Shown: positions 48,509 to 57,638 of the stretch, piece by piece | How the letters are laid out: every line of letters begins with the position of its first letter | How positions within the stretch are numbered: the first letter of the stretch is position 1 | Assembly (NCBI RefSeq): GCF_018882325.1 | Contig: NZ_JACVOQ010000005.1 | Span: forward strand, 1 to 64,000 | DNA length: 64,000 nucleotides | Direction: 5' to 3' | From: Polynucleobacter sp. 78F-HAINBA | GTDB taxonomy: Bacteria; Pseudomonadota; Gammaproteobacteria; Burkholderiales; Burkholderiaceae | Translations under genes and position numbers: made by a program | The notes under the pieces: model-generated | Seen by the model: only the letters and a program-made list of their open reading frames with translations | What the model was told of the DNA's origin: nothing | Databases searched by the model: none

Positions 48509-48925
48509 ATGAATCACCTATCGCTCGTTAAGGAATTGGTTCAGGCCTATCAGGCCTTTGAGGCTCACTCTGGAGCGCATATTAAAGAGATGGGCTTAAC
48601 CACAACCCAGTTTGACATTGTGGCGACCTTAGGTAATCAGCCCCCAATGACTTGTAAGGAATTGGGTGAGAAGACGCTAGTTTCTAAAGGCACTATGACG
48701 GGTGTTTTAGAAAGGCTCGAGGCGAAAGGCTTAATTGAAAAGTTTCTGAACGTTGAAGACGGCCGTAGTTACAAGATTGGCCTCTCAAAGTCTGGCGACA
48801 AATTATTTAAGAAGGTATTTCCGGAGCATGTGGAATACCTCGGCAAGGCGTTTAGCAAGCTCACCAAAAAAGAATTAGAACAAGCGGTAATGGTTTTAAA
48901 AGAAGTAAAAGCAATTTTTAATTAA
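48509..48925 (+). CDS. MarR-family transcriptional regulator
   Basis: A 138-residue winged-helix dimeric regulator. The DNA-binding region is about 45-95: PPMTCKELGEKTLVSKGTMTG is the recognition helix area and LIEKFLNVEDGRSYKIGLSKSG the wing. Ligand or redox-sensing residues are not clear; one Cys (C51) lies next to the recognition helix. It is the first gene of a likely operon with a DoxX protein (35 bp on), a flavodoxin-like protein and pirin. It follows a cluster of repeated sites fitting self-binding. Confidence 0.88.
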   Translation: MNHLSLVKELVQAYQAFEAHSGAHIKEMGLTTTQFDIVATLGNQPPMTCKELGEKTLVSKGTMTGVLERLEAKGLIEKFLNVEDGRSYKIGLSKSGDKLFKKVFPEHVEYLGKAFSKLTKKELEQAVMVLKEVKAIFN

Positions 48926-48960
48926 ACAATTTTTCAGTAAACATTACAAAGGAACATTAC

Positions 48961-49371
48961 ATGAACACATATCAAAGCATACTTAACCTCGTTGGTCGAT
49001 TGCTTATCGTTGCACTATTTTTACCGGCAGGTTTGGGAAAGATTGCTGGATTTGAGGGAACATTAGGCTACTTCGCTTCTTTGGGTATTCCAGCTCCAGT
49101 ATTCGCATTGGTAGCAACAATTGTGATTGAAGTTCTGGGAAGCATTGCATTGATCGTAGGTTTTCAGACACGTATCGTTGCAGTGATCATGGCGATCTTT
49201 ACTTTAATCGCTGCTGCTACTGGGCATGCATTTTGGGCTGCTCCAGCAGATGCAGTATTTATCGCTCAATTGCTATTCTTTAAGAACATTGCGGTAATGG
49301 GTGGTTTATTGGTGTTGGCTTCTACTGGTGCTGGTAGATTCAGTATTGATGGTCGTAAAGCAGCGAAGTAA
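48961..49371 (+). CDS. DoxX family membrane protein
   Basis: A 136-residue protein with four membrane helices (about 8-26, 45-65, 72-90, 103-122). The opening NLVGRLLIVALFLPAGLGKIAGFEG is the usual DoxX N-terminus. DoxX proteins are linked to redox processes and thiol stress, but the biochemical role is not certain. Ribosome binding site aaagga lies before the ATG. Same operon as MarR, flavodoxin and pirin. Confidence 0.85.
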   Translation: MNTYQSILNLVGRLLIVALFLPAGLGKIAGFEGTLGYFASLGIPAPVFALVATIVIEVLGSIALIVGFQTRIVAVIMAIFTLIAAATGHAFWAAPADAVFIAQLLFFKNIAVMGGLLVLASTGAGRFSIDGRKAAK

Positions 49372-49395
49372 TTCCATTCATTAAAGGAAAAGATC

Positions 49396-49953
49396 ATGAC
49401 TAAAGTAGCCGTTGTATTTCATAGTGGGTATGGCCACACAGTTAAACAAGCTGAAGCCCTATCTAAGGGAGCAAATGGCACGCTAATAGCCATTGATTCC
49501 GAAGGCAATATTACTGATGCGCAGTGGGAAATTCTCAATACTGCTAATGCCATCGTATTTGGTTCGCCAACCTATATGGGCACAGTAAGCTGGCAGTTTA
49601 AGAAGTTCGCTGATGCCAGTTCTAAGCAATGGTTTTCACAGCAGTGGAAAGACAAAGTATTCGGTGGTTTCACAAACTCTGCCACGATGAATGGTGATAA
49701 GCACTCCACCTTGCATTACTTCTTCACTCTGGCAATGCAGCATTCAGGTATCTGGGTTGGCACTGGTTTAATGCCTTCGAACTCCAAAGCCGCGAAGCGT
49801 GATGATGTGAACTATGTTGGCTCTTCTGCTGGTGCGATGATGCAGACTCCTTCAGACGCAAGTACTGATGAGGTAAATGTGGGCGATTTAGAAACAGCAC
49901 GTCTCTATGGTGAGCGTATTGCCAAGATTGCCGCTGAACTTAAAGCTAAGTAA
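49396..49953 (+). CDS. Flavodoxin-like NAD(P)H:quinone oxidoreductase (WrbA-like)
   Basis: A 185-residue flavodoxin-fold protein. The FMN phosphate loop is VVFHSGYGHTVKQAEAL near 5-21, followed by VFGSPTYMGTVSWQFKKF near 55-72 and FGGFTNSATMNGDKHSTL near 95-112, as in WrbA/YwqN quinone reductases. Two-electron reduction of quinones would protect from redox cycling. Located between DoxX and pirin, downstream of a MarR regulator. Confidence 0.87.
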   Translation: MTKVAVVFHSGYGHTVKQAEALSKGANGTLIAIDSEGNITDAQWEILNTANAIVFGSPTYMGTVSWQFKKFADASSKQWFSQQWKDKVFGGFTNSATMNGDKHSTLHYFFTLAMQHSGIWVGTGLMPSNSKAAKRDDVNYVGSSAGAMMQTPSDASTDEVNVGDLETARLYGERIAKIAAELKAK

Positions 49954-49983
49954 GCTTTTTATCTGAAAGAAATTGGGGGAATC

Positions 49984-50847
49984 ATGAAAAAACTCATTGG
50001 TTTACAAGGAAATGATCGAGGTCACTGGGTAGGCGACGGTTTTCCTGTGCGCACCTTGTTCTTCTATCAAGACCTCGGCAATCAAATGAGTCCATTCTTG
50101 ATGCTGGACTATGCAGGTCCAGCAGAGTTTCTCCCAACATCTGAACGTAAGGGTGTGGGTTCACATCCACATCGTGGTTTTGAGACGGTCACCATTGTTT
50201 ATGAAGGTGAAGTAGCGCATAAAGATTCCACAGGTCAGGGTGGAACGATTGGCCCTGGAGATGTTCAGTGGATGACGGCCGGCTCTGGCATCTTGCATGA
50301 AGAATTTCACTCAGAGGGTTTTGCTAAAAATGGCGGAACTCTGAATATGGTGCAGTTGTGGGTGAATTTGCCAGCAAAGCTCAAAATGACCAAGCCAGGC
50401 TATCAAGCCATTCTGGATAAACAGATTCCTACGATTGAGTTGAAGAGCGGCGCAGGACAAGCACGCATCATTGCTGGAGATTTTGATGGCCATACAGGCC
50501 CAGCCAATACTTTTAGCCCTCTCAATGTGATTGACCTGAAGTTAAAGAAGGGCTCAACAACTATTCCTGTGCCTGAGAGCTGGAATACCTCCCTGGTTGT
50601 CCTGAGGGGCGCCGTTGAGGCGGGTGAGGGCGTGGTCGCCAAAGATGCCCAGATGCTGATGTTTAGCAATCAAGGTCAAGATATTCAAGTGAACGTGCTG
50701 GAAGACACCATTGCCTTGCTGCTGAGTGGTGAACCTATTAATGAACCTATTGTGGGTTACGGCCCATTTGTCATGAATACCAAAGAAGAGATTGCTCAGG
50801 CAATGCAAGATTTCAATAGTGGTGGTTTTGGAAAAATTACTCACTAA
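49984..50847 (+). CDS. Pirin family protein
   Basis: A 287-residue bicupin. The metal-binding cupin motif is visible: SHPHRGFETVTIVYEGEV with the two His at 59 and 61, His in VAHKDS, and Glu in ILHEEFHSEG. Bacterial pirins may act as quercetin 2,3-dioxygenases or as regulators of other enzymes. It is the last gene of the MarR-DoxX-flavodoxin-pirin group; a promoter for the efflux operon seems to follow. Confidence 0.9.
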   Translation: MKKLIGLQGNDRGHWVGDGFPVRTLFFYQDLGNQMSPFLMLDYAGPAEFLPTSERKGVGSHPHRGFETVTIVYEGEVAHKDSTGQGGTIGPGDVQWMTAGSGILHEEFHSEGFAKNGGTLNMVQLWVNLPAKLKMTKPGYQAILDKQIPTIELKSGAGQARIIAGDFDGHTGPANTFSPLNVIDLKLKKGSTTIPVPESWNTSLVVLRGAVEAGEGVVAKDAQMLMFSNQGQDIQVNVLEDTIALLLSGEPINEPIVGYGPFVMNTKEEIAQAMQDFNSGGFGKITH

Positions 50848-50876
50848 GAATGTGGCTGTAGCCTAAAAAAATCCGC

Positions 50877-50904
50877 TTGACTTCTACACTCAGCTGTGTA
50901 CAAA
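50877..50904 (+). promoter_or_regulatory. Predicted promoter of the RND efflux operon
   Basis: A -35 ttgact (50877-50882) and a -10 tacaaa (50899-50904), 16 bp apart, lie about 95 bp before the efflux operon start. The spacer holds tacac-tcagct-gtgta, 5-bp inverted arms that a TetR-type repressor could use. Confidence 0.45.
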
Positions 50905-50996
50905 AAAATTCATTAGTTAAATCAAGGCTTTACACAGACTGGATTAGAAAAGTATGTTCAAATATCTGCTGTAGAAAAGGAAATTTGTCACAGTAC

Positions 50997-52532
50997 ATGT
51001 TTGGTTCAAAAGAATTCTTTATTTTGCGTTGGCTTCCGTTGTTATCCGCGGGGTTTCTCTCTGCATGTGCCGTTGGCCCTGACTTCAAACAGCCTGATTC
51101 TCCTAATACCTCTACCTATACCGAGACTACGCTTTCTAAAAAACTAGCTACTGCGCCTGGTGTTCCAGGCGGTACTGATCAAGAGTTTGTTGAGGGTGCG
51201 GATATTGAGGCTCAGTGGTGGGAATTATTTAAGTCTCCAGAGCTTGATGTATTGATCAAAAAAGCTTTGCAGCAAAACCCAAATTTAGGCGCTGCTGATG
51301 CGGCCCTGCGCGCTAGCCAAGAAAATGTCAGCGCACAAATTGGTGGACAGTATTTTCCGGCGATTGGTTTGAATGGTGGCGTAGTTCGTCAGCTCCAACC
51401 CTCCGCTATTTATGGCTTGCCATATGGTTCAGATACCTACAACCTCTATAACGCTTCTGTAAACGTCACTTATAAGCTAGATGTTTTCGGTGGTGCGCGC
51501 CGAGCAGTTGAGGGTGCGAGAGCGCAAGCAGAGATTGCTCAGTTTCAGTTGGAGGGCGCATATCTCTCCTTGACAGCCAACATTGTCACTAGCGCTGTGC
51601 GTGAAGCAGCTTTGCGCGCACAAATGCAAGCCACAGAAGAAATTCTTAAGGCGCAAACTAATTTAGCCGAAGTTACTGAGAAGCAATTGGTCATTGGTAC
51701 TGTCTCTAAGGTGGACGTAACATCGCAAAGAACTTTAGTGTCTAACTCGCAAGTAGATTTATTTACTTACGAACGCAATCTTTCATTTGCGCGCAATCAG
51801 TTAGCGGTCTTGGTGGGTGAGTTGCCTAGTAATGCCAACATCACTAAGTTTGATTTGAGGTCTCTACATTTGCCAGAGAAGTTGCCACTGTCAGTACCTT
51901 CAAGTCTTGTTCGTCAACGTCCAGATGTACGTGCGGCAGAAGCACAACTCAAGGCGACGAATGCTTTGGTAGGTGTAGCTACCGCTAATTTATTGCCACA
52001 ATTTAATATTACGGGTGCCATTGGTTCTGCGGCACTAACTAGCGCAGCCTTGTTTGGGCCGAACGCTACTCTATGGTCTATTGCTGGCGGCATCTTCCAG
52101 CCGCTGTTTCAGGGTGGTCAGTTATTGGCACAACGCCGTGGAGCGATTGCTAATTACGAGCAAGCGGTTTATCAATATCAAGCAACTGTGCTTAAGGCGT
52201 TTCAAGAGGTTGCAGATTCCTTGCGCGCTTTAGAGACAGGTGCCCAAGCATTGAAGTCTGCATCAGACGCAGAGCGTTACGCTTATGAAACTTTAGAGTT
52301 AGTGCAGCAGCAATATAAGTTGGGCACTGCAAGTTACTTGGCTGTTCTCTATTATCAAAATCAATATCAAATTGCTAAAGTCAAATCAGTGTCTGCACAA
52401 GCGACCCGATTCTCTGACACGGCAGCATTATTTGCAGCACTAGGCGGCGGCTGGTGGAATCGTACCGGCCCAGCCTTTCAACCAAAAGCCATAGCGAACA
52501 AAGATCAAAATGAAACTTCTGGAAACAATTAA
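50997..52532 (+). CDS. RND efflux outer-membrane factor lipoprotein (NodT family)
   Basis: A 511-residue outer-membrane channel of the TolC/OprM class. The start MFGSKEFF at 50997 is used because it gives a lipoprotein signal (LSACAVGP, lipid Cys near 22); an open frame from 50877 adds 40 residues with no family likeness. Two tandem OEP repeats form the channel, with the conserved SLVRQRPDVRAAEAQL in the middle. It overlaps the adaptor gene by 23 bp. Confidence 0.92.
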   Translation: MFGSKEFFILRWLPLLSAGFLSACAVGPDFKQPDSPNTSTYTETTLSKKLATAPGVPGGTDQEFVEGADIEAQWWELFKSPELDVLIKKALQQNPNLGAADAALRASQENVSAQIGGQYFPAIGLNGGVVRQLQPSAIYGLPYGSDTYNLYNASVNVTYKLDVFGGARRAVEGARAQAEIAQFQLEGAYLSLTANIVTSAVREAALRAQMQATEEILKAQTNLAEVTEKQLVIGTVSKVDVTSQRTLVSNSQVDLFTYERNLSFARNQLAVLVGELPSNANITKFDLRSLHLPEKLPLSVPSSLVRQRPDVRAAEAQLKATNALVGVATANLLPQFNITGAIGSAALTSAALFGPNATLWSIAGGIFQPLFQGGQLLAQRRGAIANYEQAVYQYQATVLKAFQEVADSLRALETGAQALKSASDAERYAYETLELVQQQYKLGTASYLAVLYYQNQYQIAKVKSVSAQATRFSDTAALFAALGGGWWNRTGPAFQPKAIANKDQNETSGNN

Positions 52533-53841
52533 AACCAAAGTGACTGCAGCAGCAGTTGCCTTGTGGGCTTGGATGCTTGTTAAAGCTGAAGAGTGGAAGC
52601 TACGCGATAAGGCGATTGCGCTTTGGGAAAAGGCAAAAGGTGTGTGGTTCCGCTTGCGCGAGCGCTTCTTGCGCAGTAAGGTCAACGCCAAATTGCAATC
52701 GATGACCCCTTTGGGTCGACGCATGACCATTATGTTGTGTGGCGTATTTTTGTTACTCGGCTTGATCTTTGGGTTTAATCAACTCAAGACCTTCATGATC
52801 AAACACTTTATTGCTGGTATGGGATTGCCTCCTGCAACCGTTTCCACGATGGTAGTAGAGACCACTGCATGGCAGCCTAAGCTCTCCAGCGTTGGTAATG
52901 TACGCGCATTTAGAGGCGTAGATCTTAGTACTGAAATCGGTGGCCTTGTACAAACCGTGCCTATTAAATCTGGCATGGATGTAAAAGAAGGCGACCTACT
53001 CATTAAGTTGAATGATGCTTCAGATGTTGCACAACTGAATTCATTAAAGGCTCAGGCAGATTTGGCTAAAGTCATTAATGAGCGTGATAGACAGCAGTTG
53101 GCGATTCAGGCGATTAGTAAGAACGTATTTGACACAAGTAAGGCGGACGCAAAGTCCAAGCAAGCTCAGGTAGAGCAGCAAACGGCTTTAGTTGCAAAGA
53201 AGAATTTGAAGGCCCCCTTTAGTGGCCGTGTGGGCATTGTGATGATTAATCCCGGTCAGTTTGTTAACCCAGGTGATAAGTTGCTCACCCTTCAAACCTT
53301 GGATCCTATTTTTGTGGATTTCAATCTCCCCCAAAGCAATGCTGAGCAGATTCAGGTTGGGCAAGAAATCGTAGTGACTACTGATGCGTTTAAAGATGCG
53401 AGTTTCACTGGCAAGATTACTGCAGTCAGTCCAAAGGTCGATACCAATACGCGCAATATTCAGATTGAAGCTCAATTAGCCAATCCGGATAAAAAGATTT
53501 TGCCGGGCATGTTTGCCAATGTGAATATCAAGCTGGGTGATGAAGTGAAGATGCTGACTTTGCCCCAAACGGCTGTAACTTATAACCCTTACGGCTCGAC
53601 AATCTTTATTGCCAAGCCAACCGGTAAGAAGGATAAGCAGGGCAAGCCTACGCTTGAGGCCCAGCAAGTCTTTGTGACTACAGGACCAACACGTGGCGAC
53701 CAAGTGGCGATTCTCAAGGGTGTTGAAGAGGGTGCTACGGTAGTTACTAGCGGTCAGCTCAAGTTGAAGAACGGTACACCACTGATTGTGAATAACAAAG
53801 TGTTGCCTTCGAATTCACCAAACCCGAAGCCACAGGAATAA
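52510..53841 (+). CDS. RND efflux periplasmic adaptor (MFP) with long N-terminal extension
   Basis: A 443-residue membrane fusion protein. It has a single membrane helix at about 73-90, lipoyl/hairpin regions (KSGMDVKEGDLLIKLNDASD and KNLKAPFSGRVGIVMINPGQFV), a beta-barrel and membrane-proximal domain. Before the helix are about 70 cytoplasmic residues with five Trp and amphipathic KLRDKAIALWEKAKGVW; usual adaptors have under 20. Starts further in (codon 65, 52702) lack a ribosome binding site too. It overlaps the upstream stop and precedes the RND pump by 7 bp. Confidence 0.9.
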   Translation: MKLLETIKTKVTAAAVALWAWMLVKAEEWKLRDKAIALWEKAKGVWFRLRERFLRSKVNAKLQSMTPLGRRMTIMLCGVFLLLGLIFGFNQLKTFMIKHFIAGMGLPPATVSTMVVETTAWQPKLSSVGNVRAFRGVDLSTEIGGLVQTVPIKSGMDVKEGDLLIKLNDASDVAQLNSLKAQADLAKVINERDRQQLAIQAISKNVFDTSKADAKSKQAQVEQQTALVAKKNLKAPFSGRVGIVMINPGQFVNPGDKLLTLQTLDPIFVDFNLPQSNAEQIQVGQEIVVTTDAFKDASFTGKITAVSPKVDTNTRNIQIEAQLANPDKKILPGMFANVNIKLGDEVKMLTLPQTAVTYNPYGSTIFIAKPTGKKDKQGKPTLEAQQVFVTTGPTRGDQVAILKGVEEGATVVTSGQLKLKNGTPLIVNNKVLPSNSPNPKPQE

Positions 53842-53848
53842 GTCCTAG

Positions 53849-56800
53849 ATGAATTGGACTGACATATTTATTCGTAGACCAGTGCTCTCACTGGTAGTGA
53901 GTGCGCTTGTCTTGGTGTTTGGTTTGAAGGCTGTTGGATCTTTGCCGGTCAATCAATATCCGCAAACCCAAAATGCGATTGTTACGATTACAACCGCCTA
54001 CTATGGCGCCGATCCTGAGACGATTGCTGGATTTATTACACAACCATTAGAGACGGCAATTGCTCAGTCTCAGGGTATCGATTATTTGTCGTCAATGAGT
54101 GTGAGCGGCCTATCGACGATTACCGCTACTCTCAAACTTAATTACGATTCCAATGCTGCATTAACCCAAATTCAGACGCAGATTAGCTCGGTCAAGAATC
54201 AACTGCCACCCCAAGCTCAGCAACCGGTATTGACTGTGCAAATTGGTCAGTCGACTGCGGCGATGTACATGGGCTTTTATAGCGATGACATTCCGAACAA
54301 TGCGATCACCGATTACTTGTTGCGGGTAGTTAAACCAAAGCTGGATGCTGTAGATGGCGTCCAAAATGCTGAAATCACTGGCGGCAGAAAGTTTGCTCTA
54401 CGCGCTTGGCTGGATCGCGAGAAGATGGCTGGCCTTGGCGTAGGCGCGGATGATGTCTATAGTGCGATGGCCGCCAATAACTACCTATCAGCGGTGGGTA
54501 GTACTAAAGGCGACATGGTTGCCGTGGACTTAGTGGCTGGCACGGATCTACACACGCTCGATGAGTTCCGCAAATTGGTTGTCAAGAAAGATGGCATCAA
54601 TATTGTCTATTTAGATCAAGTGGCAACCGTGAGCATGGGCTCCGAGGACTACAACACGAATGTTGCATTTAGTGGCAAGCGCTCAGTATTTATTGCCATC
54701 AAGGTAGCGCCTCAGGCGAACTTGCTTGATGTAGCTGAACGTGTTCGTGCCGCGGTGCCAGATATACAGAAGCAGTTGCCAACCGGTATGTCGGGCAAAG
54801 TAGTTTATGACTCCACTAAGTTCATTACTACTTCGATTGATGAAGTGGTGGCTACCTTACTAGAAGCGCTATTGATTGTGACAGTGGTGATCTACCTATT
54901 CTTGGGCAGTGCGCGTGCAGTTGCAGTTCCTGTGATTGCGATGCCACTCTCTTTAATTGGCACATTCTTCTTAATGCAGGTATTGGGTTACTCCATTAAT
55001 TTACTGACGCTGTTAGCCCTAGTGCTTGCAATTGGCTTGGTAGTGGACGATGCCATCATTGTGGTTGAGAACGTTGACCGTCATATGAAGGAAGGTAAGT
55101 CGCCATTAGAAGCCTCCTTAATTGCTGCGCGTGAATTAGGCGGTCCAATTTTGGCAATGACGATTGTGTTGATCGCGGTCTATATTCCAATTGGCTTCCA
55201 AGGCGGCTTAACGGGGGCGCTCTTTACCGAGTTTGCCTTTACTTTGGCTAGTGCGGTGGCTGTATCAGGGTTGATTGCATTGACGCTTTCTCCGATGATG
55301 TGCTCACGCATCTTTACTGAAGAGCAAGAAGCCTCCTCCTTTGTACAAAAGATCGATCGTATTTTTGATAAGGTGCACCACAGTTATCAAACCACTTTGC
55401 GTGAACTCTTGAGTACTTGGCAGGTCATCATTGTGATGGGCGTGATTTTGTTGGGTGGAGTTGCTTACCTTTACGCCACAGCGCGTGCTGAATTAGCACC
55501 AACAGAAGACCAGGGCATTGTGTTGATGCAGGCTTCAGGCCCACCCAATAGTACCGTTAATCAGATGCAGACTTACGCTGATCAGATTTATCAAATATCA
55601 GCAGCAGAGCCTGAGTATGAGCAGATGTTCCAGATCACCAGTCCAACCAGTAGTTTTGGTGGTGTATTGCTTAAGGATTGGGATCAACGCAGTCGTAATG
55701 CCACGAAGTTTCAAGAAGATATGCAAAGCAAGTGGAATACGATCGCAGGCGCTCGCGTAGCAGCCTTCCAGTTCCCAGCTTTGCCTGGTGCGCAGGGATT
55801 GCCGGTTCAGGTGGTCATCAACACTACTGAGTCTTACGAGCAGCTCAACGAAGTATCCCAGGCAGTTTTAGATAAGGCTCGTCGCAGTGGAAATTTCTTC
55901 TTCGTGGATTCAGATTTGAAGATTGATAAGCCGCAAGACGTTTTAGAAATTGATCGTGAAAAAGTTGCCGCACTAGGTATGACTCAGCAGCAGGTGGGTA
56001 GCGCGCTATCTGCTGCTTTGGGTGGCGGTTACGTCAATTACTTCTCTGTAGCTGGCCGCTCCTATCGCGTTATTCCACAAGTAAAGCAAGTGGACCGCTT
56101 AAATCCGGATCAGATCTTGGATTACTACATCCGTACGCCTAGTGGACAGATGATTCAGGCGCGCACGATTGCAACGATTAAGCAAAAAGTAGTTCCACAA
56201 TCTATCAATCACTTTCAGCAACTTAACTCTGCAACGATCTCCGGTGTGAGTACGCCATTTATTTCTCAAGCGGATTTACTTGAGTTTATGCGTCAAACTT
56301 TGAAAGAAGTCGCCCCCAATGGTTACACCATGGATTACGCCGGCCCATCCCGCCAGTTCATGGCGGAGTCAGGCGGTTTCTTGGTGACGATGTTCTTTGC
56401 GATCTTGATCGTGTTCTTAGTCTTAGCTGCACAGTTTGAAAGCTTCCGTGATCCGATCGTGATTTTGGTTTCGGTGCCACTTGCCTTGTTTGGCGCCCTT
56501 ATCTTTATCAACCTTGGATTTACAACCTTGAACGTGTATACCCAGGTTGGACTTGTCACATTGATGGGCTTGATCAGTAAGCACGGAATCTTGATTGTGG
56601 AATTTGCCAATGAGCTGCAAGAGGCTGGCCGCAGTAAGTTGGACGCTATCGTAGAAGCAAGTAGTGTGCGTTTGCGCCCGATTCTGATGACTACTGCAGC
56701 GATGGTCTTGGGTGTCGTGCCTCTAGTGATCGCCTCTGGCGCCGGCGCTGCTGGCCGTCAATCGATGGGTATCGTGATTTTTACTGGTTTATCGATCGGC

Positions 56801-56884
56801 ACTCTGTTTACGCTCTTTGTAGTGCCAGCGATGTACTTGTTTATTGGTGCAGATCACCATCAGAAGAAATTTAAGCAACAGTAA
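53849..56884 (+). CDS. RND efflux pump, HAE1 family (inner-membrane permease)
   Basis: A 1011-residue proton-driven transporter with 12 helices and two large periplasmic loops. Motifs: DIFIRRPVLSLVVSALVLVFG at the start, VDDAIIVVENVDRH in TM4 with the proton-relay Asp pair, and GLISKHGILIVEFANELQE in the second half. Likely substrates are dyes, detergents or antibiotics, which cannot be predicted. It completes the operon with OMF and MFP and is followed by a strong terminator. Confidence 0.95.
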   Translation: MNWTDIFIRRPVLSLVVSALVLVFGLKAVGSLPVNQYPQTQNAIVTITTAYYGADPETIAGFITQPLETAIAQSQGIDYLSSMSVSGLSTITATLKLNYDSNAALTQIQTQISSVKNQLPPQAQQPVLTVQIGQSTAAMYMGFYSDDIPNNAITDYLLRVVKPKLDAVDGVQNAEITGGRKFALRAWLDREKMAGLGVGADDVYSAMAANNYLSAVGSTKGDMVAVDLVAGTDLHTLDEFRKLVVKKDGINIVYLDQVATVSMGSEDYNTNVAFSGKRSVFIAIKVAPQANLLDVAERVRAAVPDIQKQLPTGMSGKVVYDSTKFITTSIDEVVATLLEALLIVTVVIYLFLGSARAVAVPVIAMPLSLIGTFFLMQVLGYSINLLTLLALVLAIGLVVDDAIIVVENVDRHMKEGKSPLEASLIAARELGGPILAMTIVLIAVYIPIGFQGGLTGALFTEFAFTLASAVAVSGLIALTLSPMMCSRIFTEEQEASSFVQKIDRIFDKVHHSYQTTLRELLSTWQVIIVMGVILLGGVAYLYATARAELAPTEDQGIVLMQASGPPNSTVNQMQTYADQIYQISAAEPEYEQMFQITSPTSSFGGVLLKDWDQRSRNATKFQEDMQSKWNTIAGARVAAFQFPALPGAQGLPVQVVINTTESYEQLNEVSQAVLDKARRSGNFFFVDSDLKIDKPQDVLEIDREKVAALGMTQQQVGSALSAALGGGYVNYFSVAGRSYRVIPQVKQVDRLNPDQILDYYIRTPSGQMIQARTIATIKQKVVPQSINHFQQLNSATISGVSTPFISQADLLEFMRQTLKEVAPNGYTMDYAGPSRQFMAESGGFLVTMFFAILIVFLVLAAQFESFRDPIVILVSVPLALFGALIFINLGFTTLNVYTQVGLVTLMGLISKHGILIVEFANELQEAGRSKLDAIVEASSVRLRPILMTTAAMVLGVVPLVIASGAGAAGRQSMGIVIFTGLSIGTLFTLFVVPAMYLFIGADHHQKKFKQQ

Positions 56885-56901
56885 TTTATTCCGCAAATGG
56901 T

Positions 56902-56936
56902 TAAAGAAAAAGGGTGAACTCAGTTCACCCTTTTCA
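56902..56936. terminator. Strong bidirectional terminator after the efflux operon
   Basis: A hairpin with 13-bp arms and a one-base centre (56908-56934), core agggtgaact-c-agttcaccct, is flanked by A-run and T-run. It lies between the convergent efflux operon and GST gene and can serve both. Confidence 0.9.
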
Positions 56937-56951
56937 ATCGGAGCTTCTGAC

Positions 56952-57614
56952 TTACTTCACAATATTGAGCTCTTTTTCTGCAACTACGCTGTACTTTGTT
57001 TCCGCCTCTATGCGTTGCATCCATGCTTCGACGTTCTGCAAAGAAAGACGTGGCCCAGTTTGCTCTGGAAAGGTTTCATTTAATAGAATCCATCTACTTA
57101 CACAAAGTGCCAGTGGAATATCCCCAATGTTGAAAGAGTCTTCTGAGCAATAACGTTGATTGGCCAGCTGTTGATCAAGTAATGCGAGGAAAGCATTGGT
57201 ATCTTGATATGCCTTGCGAATGACTTCGTAGTTTCTTTCGTTTTCAGGCGTCCGAGTTAGCCCAAGAAATGCAACGCGTAAACTTGGCCACATCGTACCT
57301 AGTTGCCAATCCATCCACTTCTCAGATTGGTACTGACTAGCGATGTCTGTTGGAAAGCGCTTCGACTTATCGTACTGACGAACCAGATATCGCAAGATGG
57401 TGTTGGATTCCCAGAGTACAAGATCACCGTCTTGCAGAGTCGGGACTAAGCCATTGGGGTTGAGTGCTAGAAATTCAGGGGTGCGATTTTTGCCAAAGTG
57501 AAGGCCTGCATCAATGCGCTCAAAATCTTTGCCTTCTTCCAGCCCCAGTTCTGCAAGGCACCAAAGTACCTTTTGCACATTGATGGAACTTTTTCTTCCC
57601 CATAAGCGAATCAT
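56952..57614 (-). CDS. Glutathione S-transferase family protein
   Basis: A 220-residue GST. The N-terminal thioredoxin-like domain starts MIRLWGRKSSINVQKVLWCLAELGL, with the glutathione-site ESNTILRYLVRQY near 66-79 (Glu-Ser pair), and an all-helical C-terminal domain ends in GPRLSLQNVEAWMQRIE. It belongs to the general bacterial beta/theta-like class by layout. The substrate is not known. The flavin reductase gene lies 24 bp upstream on the same strand. Confidence 0.9.
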   Translation of the reverse strand: MIRLWGRKSSINVQKVLWCLAELGLEEGKDFERIDAGLHFGKNRTPEFLALNPNGLVPTLQDGDLVLWESNTILRYLVRQYDKSKRFPTDIASQYQSEKWMDWQLGTMWPSLRVAFLGLTRTPENERNYEVIRKAYQDTNAFLALLDQQLANQRYCSEDSFNIGDIPLALCVSRWILLNETFPEQTGPRLSLQNVEAWMQRIEAETKYSVVAEKELNIVK

Positions 57615-57638
57615 GAGAATTCCTATTTTTTGGTATTT

